This document shows, in pieces, positions 32,840-44,048 of a stretch of DNA of 64,000 nt; the stretch's first letter is position 1; each line of letters opens with the position of its first letter. This DNA is from Punica granatum (taxonomy: Eukaryota; Streptophyta; Magnoliopsida; Myrtales; Lythraceae), in NCBI RefSeq assembly GCF_007655135.1, contig NW_022204082.1, forward strand, positions 1 to 64,000. Reading direction: 5' to 3'. Both the position numbers and the translations under genes were made by a program. The notes under the pieces were generated by a model. That model made no database searches. It was given only the letters and a program-made list of their open reading frames with translations, and was not told the origin of the DNA.

Positions 32840-33426
32840 CCTTACCTAGATGGAGGAGATGCCGACTTAACGTTTTAAGAATCAAATCAATGCAATGTCC
32901 TAAGTTTTTTTCGAAATAAATGTATGCAGTGTGGGAAGGTAAACTATAGACGTATTCTTTACAGTATACATCGCTCTTTCTTACAAAAACAACAAAATGC
33001 CCGTCCTAACAAAAAACTACGGGCCGACTCAAGGACTCGACTTTTAGGTCGGTTGACGGCATAGAGGCAAAAATTGGTCCAGCATGACGGTCCCTGTGTA
33101 TGCATGGTTTTCGGTGCTACTGGGAGAACCGCTAACTATGGATGGGGGCTCCCGACTCAAGGGTGTGAATTCCTTGAAATCGAGCGAGGATCTTTGGGGG
33201 CCGGTTCGGTGGCATAGCCGACTCGATCCGTTCCCTTACTCGGAACCTCTGACTAACCTAGTTTCCTATATTGGTGCCCGTGGGATTTCGGACAAGGTAC
33301 CTAAGGCTAGCATGATATGCGATGCATGCGTGAAATATATGTGCGTAAGTAGATAAGCGGTAAACGACGGAAAGCAGTAAATAAACAAGCAAGCAAGCAA
33401 ACGGGATTGAGCCCGAACCCTCTAAA
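32840..33426 (-). other. 5' leader of element A (PBS to ORF1)
   Basis: 587 bp without a conserved frame. It is well conserved with the leader of non-autonomous element D (54246 to about 54800), for example the shared word AACGGATCGAGTCGGCT and the blocks around GTCATGCTGGACCAA. Conservation in an element that lacks genes suggests a cis-acting role such as RNA dimerisation or packaging. Confidence 0.8.
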
Positions 33427-33446
33427 GTCCCCAGTGGAGTCGCCAA
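33427..33446 (-). promoter_or_regulatory. Primer binding site of element A (tRNA-Arg type)
   Basis: The minus strand reads TTGGCGACTCCACTGGGGAC, two bases inside the LTR end. From TGG on it is complementary, with one mismatch, to the 3' end of plant tRNA-Arg (acceptor end CAGCGGAGTCG plus CCA, from memory). Ogre elements are known to use tRNA-Arg. Confidence 0.85.
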
Positions 33447-33448
33447 GC

Positions 33449-36400
33449 TGTGCGCACCCGAATTTCATCTCGTCGGGGCACGCATGCGCGATGCCTATGC
33501 AACGCGGCTTGGGAGTGTCCACCTTCCCGGGGACGCGCGACGGACGCACGTGAGAAAGAGTCGCGACTTGCCATTTTAGGACCCAAGGGTTGAGGGCCGG
33601 CAAGTTACTCGGGTCTAGGGGTACGGGGTACACCTAAATGCTAAGTCAATGGTCTTACGGAACCGAAAATTCCGAATTCGAGGGTTCTATTACGTGCGGA
33701 CCTATATCCCGCACGCCCTTTCGGTACTCTAGCTTGCTAGGCTTGCCGTTTTTTTTATTTGCCGCGTGATTTAGGGTCGCACTTGACTCGCCCGTTTTGA
33801 CACCATAAAGTCGATGGATTGATCAAGTTGGACCGAGAATCCGAAAGATGAGTAGGCTTGTGCATCGAGGAGTCAGTTCACTATCTTAGCGCTACAGTTC
33901 ATCGAACCGTGATGGTCGAATCCCTGCGTGAACTGAAGCCACGAATATCCGAGTTTACTCACCCTTTGGTAACGATAGACCAATTTGACCGATCCGGCAC
34001 TCGGACCTCTCGCTCGCCGATCGGGGATCCTTACAAATACACGAATGAACATACAAATAGAATTCTCGCAATGTTCTCTCAACTAATTACAAGGTATAAC
34101 TGAATAAGTAAATGGGTCCCGATCGGTTTGCATTGGGCCAATATTCCGCTCCGGCTCACCGAGTGTTTTGAATAACCGATGAACAAATTAAGGCAACGCG
34201 GGCTCAAGGAGCCGGGGGTCGGGTCCGATCAATCCAACGGTTTTCGAGAGAACCGATCGGTTCTCACTGTATCCGATGGACCGATCGAGCTCCCGGGTGA
34301 TATCTAAACCCGTTTCACGCGCTCAATCCAAATCCGCCTTCCACATAGGCCGCATTCGGAGTGTGGCGGTGAATCAAGGCTAGATCCCATTCCGCACTCG
34401 GGTTGCACGCGCTCGGTGAGTTGAGAGGCGTTGGACCTCGTGTTCGGCGATTTGGGGCGTTGGACCCCGTGCAATACGTGACCTATGGGCTCGGGCCCGA
34501 ACCGCAATAAATCATTATATGCAAAGACAAAACAGAAGAAAACTGATAAAACTGATACAATACAGACAACGACTGACAATTGTCGGTGAATACAGACAAG
34601 TGGTGTATTAAGTCGAATGTACGTGATTTAATCAGTTATTAACCGGGGTTGATTGGCAAACAATGCATCTAACCTAGGCAAACATAGGGGGCGGGCTAGG
34701 ATAAGGTTCTGAGCCAATTACATGTGTGTGTTTGTTTTATGACCCTTATTCAGTTAAGTGTCACTGCGGTTTCATCGAATTAACCAAACTCGTGTTTTGA
34801 CTCCAGATTGGAATCTATCATTCCACCTATCCATTATCTAATGTTTATTTAAGTCGAGTGTGCGATTAATCCGGTTCTTCGTGTTCATAACTGAAATAAA
34901 ATGTTCTCCACCGAATGTACGATAAGGAGAAAGAAACACCGACAATGAACGAAATGGGCCGCGAGAATGAAACTCGCACCCGAACGGGTTGCCCTCTCTC
35001 GTTCATAGCTCTAGGTGTTTTCGACCCCCTAACGCCTAGGGTATCGGTGAATCACGGAATGACGATTATGCCCTTGGATGATAAAATTGCAATGTTCGCG
35101 TATAAATTGGAGATCGCGTCACACGAAGGAGTCTAAAAAGGACTCTCATGCCCCGACTCGGGCCGCCTCAAATTGGGCCCGGACTCGAGTCATGGCACGC
35201 GAGTCCTCACTAGACATCAATTCTATTCGTGTAACGTGTCTCGGTATTTTGAAATTGTGAATTTTGATGGAAAAGGGCATTCTCGCCGTTCCGTAAATCA
35301 TCGATGCGTTTACGAATTAAGGATCGATTCACCCAATCATTTAATCCAAGTGACTTACTTAGCCGAATGATACGTCTCGTTTATCCCGTTTGTAAAGTTA
35401 TTCAATGGTAGTGATTTTCATGTAGTTATTACGGTTTTGATGGAGGATTACCCAAAATTGACGTATCTATCATTTAATTATCATGTGAATAACGAAAAAA
35501 TATAAGACACGGATACAATCAATTCCAAGGGACAATTCCGAACATATCTTGCATGCATAATACGTTTAAACACAAGAACAAAATCTATTTCAATAAAACA
35601 AAAGAAAATCGACACCGTCAAGATCTCTAAACGCAAACGAACACACAAACAAATACATGTAACATGTAGCACAAGAAATCAACGAAATGGCGTCGATTCA
35701 TATGATGGGAAAGCGTGAAATGCGAGAACCGACCTATTTCGGAGCCAAAGAGGCCACCTCGAACCCGTGTGGTCCAAGGGAGCTCTCGACCAAACCCTTC
35801 AAGGGCAGCCGCGAATTCCCGTGGCTCACATGGGTCAAGTTGGGCTCTTCGACTCCGATCCGAGTCCTTTCTCGCCATGCCAATACATCTCATGCAATGA
35901 ACAATGATAATAACACGGGAACCAACAAGTTTCGGGGGGAGGGAGGCCGATCAAGCCTTGGAAAGACCAAGAGAGCCCACGGGTCCCCCCTCGGGACATA
36001 GGCCGTGGGGTCCCATGGTCTAACCATGGCTTGAATGTCTCCCCTACCTTGATCCTAGTCCTTTCCCCTCATGGCATAGACGTTATACGGACATATGAGC
36101 GGGACATAATGGACGTGCGTGCATGGAAATGCATGGAAAGCATGGATCCGAAGGAAAAACGTGAACTTTCGAGCATTCGGCACCTTTAGAACGTGTAAGC
36201 ACTCATACAAGCAAGAATCGAGGATCCTAGCTTATCTAAGTTGTAGGGGGATGTTACCTAGCCTCGTTGCACGAGGAGAGGAGTCGGGGAAGCGGCCGTG
36301 GGAGTCGCGAGACTCGGGTTGGACGTTACGGGTGGGTGACCCGGGTGAAGGTGCAGCCGCGGCAGTCTCGGGAAAATGGCTCGGCACGCTTGCTCCGGTC

Positions 36401-38340
36401 AAGACACGGTGCAAGGTTGGGCTCGTTGGACTCCTAAGAGGCGGATCTAGATGACCGTGGGCAGACCCGAGCGTGCCAAGGCCTGAACCAACCCGAAAAT
36501 GTGAGAGAAAGTTCGGTAAAAATGTGAGGAACCCGGTAAGAGAGAAACGGATGAACGATGGTTGTGCACGGTTGATCGGCCCTCGGACCGTGAACACCTC
36601 TTCACGGGGGAGGGTGAGGGTTGTGAGGAACCCTTTGAATGTGACTGCATGACTCACCGAAGTCGTGGGAAGAAATGGCACGTCGGAAGGCCCGGTGTGC
36701 ACGGCTAGGGGGGGTCTCGGGACCCGATTGTTCTTGCGGCTGGAACGGGGTGTTGGGGACCTCAAATGAAAAATCTAAGCGGAAATGGACTTAGGGGTGG
36801 GAAATATGTAGGCTAGGGTGTTCGATGATTTTTGGCTTAAGTCGGGTCGGGTGGTTACCGGAATACCGGGTGGTTTTCCGACGGTTTCGGCCGGTTTTGG
36901 CCTTGGCAAGGGCTGGACGAGTTGGAGGGGAGGGCTGGAGTTTGAGAGGATTCTTGAGAGGGATTGGCTTGAGAGAGTGGGAGTTGAAGAAGTGATTAAG
37001 TCTAATAAGGAATGGGAACTTATAGGCTATGCTAATGACTTGCTTTGGGGAAGTTAATTGCGGTTTAATGGACTTAATGGGCTGCCGAAAATGGGTTAAG
37101 GGGCTGCCGAAAAATATCAAGGGATTAAGAAGGGGAAAATGTCATGTTGAGTGTAAGGGAAGCAAGAGGTTGAGTGATGGGAGGTGATGGATGTGAGTGT
37201 GTGTAAGAAGGAATTTGAATTTGTGGTGGAGGGAAGGAGGAAGCCTCCTTGGAGCCACCGGCCAAGGGGATTAGCCGCGGCTTGGGGCTGTCATGTCGGA
37301 GCCGAGGGTTTGAGCCGCGGCTTGGGGTTGAGCCGTGGCTTGATGGCTCGGCTTGGCTGAGCTGTGGGTCCCATTCGATTGAGGGAAAAGCCGGAAAATG
37401 CTTGAGACTTGATTGATCTCGCATCCGATCTCCGATGTCTAATTAATTTGAAGATTTGGAATGCTTGAATGACGAGGATTTGAATGAGCCTAATATCGCC
37501 ATGCGTCGTGTGAACGAACGTTCGAGCGACTCGGCGCCTCGAGAGTCGGTTTTGCCCTGTTTGGACGTTCGGAGCGGAGTTTAGTGTCCCCCGGTCCCCG
37601 ATTGCTCCTTGTGCGTCTTGACATTCGTTTCGGTGGCCCTTATGCCCCATGGGGGATTGTTGGCTCGTCGCCCTCGGCCGAAGACCGTAGGCCCGGGAAG
37701 ACCTAAGGACTTTTGACCGGGGTTTTCTCAGTGTTCCCTGAATGTCTTGAGGTGCTCGGGGATCGTTGTGATCTTTGTTTTCCGTGGATGTGCCCCTAAG
37801 GCTCGCCGGGAGACGTTCATGACCACTGAGACGTCCCTCGGGAAATCGAGTCGAGTTCCGGAAGGTCATCTGAAGCTTGTTCCCCGACCTTGGTGGTCCT
37901 TGGGTGCCTGTAAGCCCGTTTTGGGGGGCCGTCTGCTTGTCAGTGGAGCGGGCCCCGGGAGTTCTGTCAGAAAAGGCGTCCGTGAGAGATCGGGGTGTCC
38001 CGGCTCATGTAGCTTGCCCCGGAAATGCGTTCGGACGTGTCATTGGTCACTTTGACACTGAGAGGGATTTTTGGAGTCCCATATTGGTCACCTTTCGGTG
38101 CTTCGGTGACTCGGTGATGAATAGTGCCACAGTGCCAGATCCGTCGTTTTCGGGATTCCTTGTTCGTTCGTTCTTCTGACTGCTCTCTTCCGCCTTTCTC
38201 AGTGGACCGTGCTCTTCTCCTATTGCTCATGACCCCGTGCCCGCCTATTTGCCTCTGATTGCCGGGTGATGAATAGTATCCCGGGCTTCAATCGGGAATC
38301 CTCGTGTGGGAAGCCGGTGGGCCAAAATGGGGTGCTGACA
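33449..38340 (-). mobile_element. 5' LTR of element A (family 1)
   Basis: 4892 bp, minus orientation, from TGTCAGCACC (38340) to GGTGCGCACA (33449). It is followed by the PBS on the minus strand and bounded on the right by the CTATG duplication. It has the family landmarks: TATA-like CCTATAAG (37019-37026), palindrome cluster (about 37270-37345) and foldback units (about 35720-36040). No gene is recognised in it. Confidence 0.95.
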
Positions 38341-38345
38341 CTATG
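38341..38345 (+). repeat. Target site duplication CTATG, right copy
   Basis: Partner of 3646-3650. It marks the right end of the 34.7-kb nested insertion in the pol gene of element C. Confidence 0.97.
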
Positions 38346-40997
38346 GTTACGTTGTTCCACGACATGATGCACAAGGAAGTCGAGGTCTATGTTGACGACA
38401 TGATTGCCAAGTCCAAAGAAGGAGAAGATCACCTCGTTAAATTGAAGCGTCTCTTAGACCGCTTAAAAGAACACAAACTCCGGCTTAACCCGGCAAAATG
38501 CACGTTCGGCGCTCGATCGGGAAAACTACTAGGATTCGTGGTCAGCGAGCGCGGCATCGAGGTAGATCCCGATAAAGTCAAGGCGATCAAAGAACTTCCT
38601 TCACCGTCTTCGGTCCGCGAAGTACGAGGCTTCCTAGGGCGATTGAATTACATCGCACGATTCATCGTAAACCTGACAGACAAATGCCAACCACTCTTTC
38701 GCTTGCTCCGCAAGAACGCGGCGAACGAATGGGACGAAGAATGTCAGAAGGCCTTTGACACCATCAAGGCGTATCTGGTCCAACCGCCGATATTGGTCCC
38801 GCCTACACCGGGCCGCCCCCTCGTACTTTACCTAACTGTACGCCGCCAATCATTAGGATGCATGCTAGGGCAGGAGGAGGAGTCCACACGCACGGAGCGC
38901 GCGATCTATTATCTGAGCAAAAAGTTCACTGATGGAGAGTCCAATTACTCGGAAATCGAGAAGATGTGTTGTGCATTGGTATGGGTCATGCAGAGGCTCT
39001 GACAATACACGCTTTACATACGATCCGCTTGCTGTCAAAGGCAGACCCCCTGAAGTATTTACTCGACAGCCCCTCCTCCACGCGGAACCTCGCCAAATGG
39101 CGTTGTCAGTTGACAGAATCTGATATCGAGTACGTGTCCCGCACTTCAGTCAAGGGGCAGGCGATCGCGGATCATTTGGCAGAATTCCCAATTAAAGACC
39201 ATACACCGATTAATCCCAACTTTCCGGATGAGGGAATTCTCCAAGTAGACCACGAGGGAGAGAAACTGGAGTGGAAGATGTACTTCGACGGTGCCGTCAA
39301 TTCCACGGGGTCAGGTATCGGTGCAGTACTGATATCCCCGGACGGGCACTATTACCCGGTAGCGGCAAAGATCAACTTCCCGTGCACCAATAATGTGGCC
39401 GAATACGAGGCATGTATTCTCGGCCTACAAGCGGCGATTGATTTCAAGGTAAAAGAGCTAGAAGTGTTCGGCAGCTCTATGCTCACCATATTCCAAACAT
39501 TGGGGCAATGGAAGACGAAAGATGCGAAGTTAGTGCCATACCACGAATACCTCGAGAAGTTAACCAAGAACTTCGAGGACATCTCGTTCACCTATACCCC
39601 ACGCATGACAAATCAATTCGCGGATGCGTTTGCAACGCTCGCCTCCATGGTGAGCATCACAAAGGAAAACCTTATCGAGCCCCTCGAGATTGAGATAGCC
39701 GAAGGACCGACACACTGCAATTCAATCGAAGCGTCCGAGGCAAAGCCGTGGTACGAAGACATTAAAAACCTTCTACGAACCGGCCAATACCCCCCCATTC
39801 GCCGATCGCCGCGATCGAAAGACTCTCAGACGCCTCGCGATACACTATTTTCTAAACGGCGAGGTACTTTACCGCCGCTCCTTCGACTCCACACTCCTCC
39901 GGTGCATCGATGAACACGAATCACGACGTCTCATGGAGGAAGTGCACGGGGGAAACTGTGGACCCCACATGAACGGTCTCATGCTCGCTAAGAAGATTAT
40001 GCGCCTAGGCTATTATTGGTCCACCATGGAGATTGATTGTGTGAAGCATGTCAGGCATTGCCACCGATGTCAGGTTTACGCCAATCAGATCAAAGCGCCG
40101 CCAAACGAACTGCGCCCCATGACGGCACCATGGCCTTTTTCGATGTGGGGGATGGATGTGATTGGCCCAATCAACCCCAAAGCGTCTAACGGGCATATGT
40201 TCATTTTGGTGGCGATCGATTACTTCACTAAATGGATCGAAGCCGTCACTCTTGCGTCAGTCACCGCAAAAGCTGTGGCCCGTTTTCTCAGACGCGAAGT
40301 CATCGCCCGGTATGGGGTCCCTGTGACAATCATCACGGACAACGCCAAGAACCTGAACAACAAGGTCATCGATGAGCTCTATGCATAATTCAAAATCCGA
40401 TACCCCAACTCCACCCCGTACCGTCCCCAAATGAACGGTGCGGTGGAAGCGGCGAATAAGAACATCAAAAAGATCATTGAAAAAATGACGGTGAATTACA
40501 AAGATTGGCACGAGATGCTCCCCTATGCACTCTTGGCGTACTGGACATCCATACGGACCTCAACCGAGGCAACCCCGTACTCCCTAGTCTATGGCATGGA
40601 GGCCGTCCTCCCAATCGAAGTGGAGATCCCTTCCATAAGGATTCTTGCCGAAACCGAACTTGAAGAAGCGGAATGGGCGAAGCAGCGTTACGAACAATTG
40701 AATTTCATTATTGAGAAGAGGCTGAAAGTGCTATGCCACGGACAGTGTTACCAACAGAGAATGGCTCGAGCCTTCAACGCAAGAGTCCGCCATCGCGATT
40801 TCAGCCCTGGCAACCTCGTTTTGAGAAAAGTCCCACACGTCACGCCGGACTCTCGAGGGAAATTCTCGTACAAATACGACGGCCCCTTTGTCGACAAAGA
40901 GGTTTTCTCCGGAGGAGCGGTCATTTTGAGCGACATGGACGGCACTGAAAATGCCCTTCCCGTCAACGCTGACACCATCAAGAAGTATTATCCGTGA
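38346..40997 (+). pseudogene. pol: pol of element C, second part (RT, RNases H, integrase), broken
   Basis: Continues the frame from 3650. It starts with VTLFHDMMHKEVEVYVDD, so the insertion lies just before the catalytic motif. The gypsy RNase H, second RNase H (MYFDGAVNSTGSG, NNVAEYEA) and integrase (HGGNCGPHMNG, MDVIGPINP, TDNAKN, GAVEAANKN) are all recognisable. Lesions against B: TGA for Arg at 38999-39001, a 1-bp loss near 39020, one extra C in a C-run near 39790 and TAA for Gln at 40386-40388. The third acidic position of the second RNase H, FGDS in B, is FGSS here (Ser codon 39472-39474). Confidence 0.95.
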
Positions 40998-41130
40998 GCA
41001 CTTGTATATTCTTTATTCGCCGGGTCCCATGCCCGTTCTTATTGTAAGACATTTCTGTTTCCGTGGACGAACGTCGATTCTCCCAATTTGTCCAATACTA
41101 AGCTTTCTTGAGAGAAAAAAATAAATTTTC

Positions 41131-41416
41131 CCGCTAGGTCGAAAACCTCTTCGGGGCGGCCTAGGCAAAAGCTAGGGAACGAGTGGCACGACTTAAAATC
41201 CCGCAAAGGGGAGTCGCGGCAAAAGGAGAGCACAAGCCACTTCCTCGCTAGGTCGAAAACATCTTCGAGGCGGCCTAGGTAAAAATTAGAGGACCCGAGG
41301 GGTGCGACCTCGCCCAAACATGGGGAGTCGTAGCAAAATGTGAGCATTCATGTGAGAAAATGATCAAATAAAACACCCCGCTAGGTCATCGCATGTCTTG
41401 TGGCCTAGGCAAAAGT
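41131..41416 (+). other. Tandem hairpin array in the 3' UTR of element C
   Basis: Same five-hairpin layout as B. Against B, the last stem is CTAGGTCA with TGGCCTAG instead of CTAGGCCG with CGGCCTAG (a G-C pair became A-T). The fourth is TGCGAC with GTCGTA instead of TACGAT with ATCGTA (a T-A pair became C-G). Each hairpin is followed by GGC/AGC and AAAA, with one variant reading GGTAAAAA. Confidence 0.75.
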
Positions 41417-42046
41417 TAGGGGACAATGTCGGCACGACCACGAAAGAAAAGGCAACACTTCTCCGTGAAGCTACACCGAGTAGTGGTTCGGCATTCTTCG
41501 ACGCAAGCAAACTCTCTTCGACTCTCCCGGTTCGAGACTCACCTCGCAATGGGGTCGAATCAACGTATCCTTGATTGGGAGGATTCCATAAGATCCCTCC
41601 TTTTACCTTTATGCACATATCCTACGGGCTACCAGTTCCAGAAAAAGGCCTTTCTCCGATAGGGACACGACCACCCTGCAACGGTCACCAATATCAAATC
41701 CCCGACACATCTTTACATAGATTCTTCTTATATATACCCCGTCTCGTTGGTTAAGCGCAACTGATGTCCTTTGTAAGTTTCCCTCTCTCCGTGCATAGGT
41801 GCAATTGGGAATCCAAAGGGGCATCTCCTTCATGACGAACACGCGATTGGCTCATGCAGCAGATCGCAACCTCGAGCCGAGTGGAGGGCCCTATGGAGGA
41901 AAAGCCACTCGACTTCTACTCAAGCCGCAACAAATAACGCCTGGCGTTACACAAGCAAGACTTCGGCTCCAAACCGAACAATTCGCCTCTACCGGCACCT
42001 CTGAGATGCCACCTCGCATCGATCTCCACTTCTGCCTTCCCTACAC

Positions 42047-43877
42047 TCTAGCATTTTATTGCCTTCCACAGGCTTCGGCCTAGCATTTTACTGCTTTCCA
42101 CGGGCTTCGGCCTAGCATTTTACTGCTTTTCACAGGCTTCGGCCTAGCATTTTACTGCTTTAGGGACTTCGGGTCCCCGGACTTCGCGTCCGCATTTACT
42201 GCTTTAGGGACTTCAGGTCCTCGGACTTCGCGTCCGCATGTACTGCTTTAGGGACTTCGGGTCCCCGGACTTCGCGTCCGCATGTACTGCTTTAGGGACT
42301 TCGGGTCCCCGGACTTCGCGTCCGCATTTACTGCTTTAGGGACTTCGGGTCCCCGGACTTCGCGTCCGCATTTACTGCCTTAGGGACTTCGGGTCCCCGG
42401 ACTTCGCGTCCGCATGTACTGCCTTAGGGACTTCGGGTCCCCGGACTTCGCGTCCGCATGTACTGCCTTAGGGACTTCGGGTCCCCGGACTTCGCGTCCG
42501 CATGTACTGCTTTAGGGACTTCGGGTCCCCGGACTTCGCGTCCGCATTTACTGCTTTAGGGACTTCGGGTCCCCGGACTTCGCGTCCGCATTTACTGCCT
42601 TAGGGACTTCGGGTCCCCGGACTTCGCGTCCGCATGTACTGCCTTAGGGACTTCGGGTCCCCGGACTTCGCGTCCGCATGTACTGCCTTAGGGACTTCGG
42701 GTCCCCGGACTTCGCGTCCGCATGTACTGCTTTAGGGACTTCGGGTCCCCGGACTTCGCGTCCGCATTTACTGCTTTAGGGACTTCGGGTCCCCGAACTT
42801 CGCGTCCGCATGTACTGCTTTAGGGACTTCGGGTCCCCGGACTTCGCGTCCGCATTTACTGCTTTAGGGACTTCGGGTCCGCATGTACTGCTTTAGGGAC
42901 TTCGGGTCCCCGGACTTCGCGTCCGCATGTACTGCTTTAGGGACTTCGGGTCCCCGGACTTCGCGTCCGCATGTACTGCTTTAGGGACTTCGGGTCCCCG
43001 GACTTCGCGTCCGCATTTACTGCTTTAGGGACTTCGGGTCCGCATGTACTGCTTTAGGGACTTCGGGTCCCCGGACTTCGCGTCCGCATGTACTGCTTTA
43101 GGGACTTCGGGTCCCCGGACTTCCCGTCCGCATGTACTGCTTTAGGGACTTCGGGTCCCCGGACTTCGCGTCCGCATTTACTGCTTTAGGGACTTCGGGT
43201 CCCCGGACTTCGGGTCCGCATGTACTGCTTTAGGGACTTCGGGTCCTCGGACTTCGCGTCCGCATGTACTGCTTTAGTGACTTCGGGTCCCCGGACTTCG
43301 CGTCCGCATTTACTGCTTTAGGGACTTCGGGTCCCCGGACTTCGGGTCCGCATGTACTGCTTTAGGGACTTCGGGTCCCCGAACTTCGCTTCCGCATGTA
43401 CTGCTTTAGGGACTTCGGGTCCCCGGACTTCGCGTCCGCATTTACTGCTTTAGGGACTTCGGGTCCGCATGTACTGCTTTAGGGACTTCGGGTCCCCGGA
43501 CTTCGCGTCCGCATGTACTGCTTTAGGGACTTCGGGTCCCCGGACTTCACGTCCGCATGTACTGCTTTAGGGACTTCGGGTCCCCGGACTTCGCGTCCGC
43601 ATTTACTGCTTTAGGGACTTCGGGTCCCCGGACTTCGGGTCCGCATGTACTGCTTTAGGGACTTCGGGTCCTCGGACTTCGCGTCCGCATGTACTGCTTT
43701 AGTGACTTCGGGTCCCCGGACTTCGCGTCCGCATTTACTGCTTTAGGGACTTCGGGTCCCCGGACTTCGGGTCCGCATGTACTGCTTTAGGGACTTCGGG
43801 TCCTCGGACTTCGCGTCCGCATTTACTGCTTTCCGGACTTCGCGTCCACCTTACTGCTTTCCGCGGGCTTTGGCCCT
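42047..43877 (+). repeat. 44-bp minisatellite in the 3' UTR of element C
   Basis: About 40 units of TACTGCTTTAGGGACTTCGG followed by GTCCCCGGACTTCGCGTCCGCAT plus T or G. The spacing is exactly 44 bp where measured (42153, 42197). The first four units have a different body (GGCTTCGGCCTAGCATTT). Some units lack 15 bp (29-bp short units near 42876, 43036 and 43461). A higher-order period of about 425 bp (nine full plus one short unit) is visible: the rare variant TTTAGTGACTTC at 43267 recurs at 43692. It does not encode protein. Confidence 0.93.
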
Positions 43878-44034
43878 TCACCTGCCACTTCACATCCTCC
43901 AAATCCCAATCATGCTATTATCTTATGACAGGAGAGGCGAGCTACCACGGAGAGTGACGATAGAAGCGGTCGCCAGGACCAAAAAGGGTGCTTCTCATGA
44001 TCTTTGGTTACCTCCTCTCATCGAGCACGCAACC

Positions 44035-44048
44035 AAAGAGGGGCAAGC
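44035..44048 (+). promoter_or_regulatory. Polypurine tract of element C
   Basis: AAAGAGGGGCAAGC immediately before TGTCAGCACC at 44049, identical to those of B and D. Confidence 0.92.

Larger units (their letters stand above)
3651..38340 (-). mobile_element. Element A with nested B: 34.7-kb insertion
   Basis: Both ends are family-1 LTR sequence in minus orientation, bounded by the CTATG duplication. On the minus strand A reads: LTR 38340-33449, PBS, leader, ORF1, gag, protease, intron and pol down to the middle of integrase at 24883. There it meets the end of element B's LTR. The far side keeps only 760 bp of A's 3' LTR (3651-4410). The rest of A's integrase, its 3' UTR, most of its 3' LTR, and B's 5' LTR and PBS are missing. 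A nested insertion followed by a large deletion explains this. Confidence 0.9.
40998..44034 (+). other. 3' UTR of element C
   Basis: 3 kb between pol and the polypurine tract. It contains a hairpin array (41131-41416), a conserved middle block like B's (near 41660-41710) and the 44-bp satellite (42047-43877). It is more than twice as long as in B because of the satellite. No coding frame is conserved. Confidence 0.85.

Noticed and set aside
42047..43877. CRISPR-like regularity of the 44-bp array.
   Set aside because: Units are contiguous with no unique spacers, show higher-order structure and lie in a plant retrotransposon 3' UTR.
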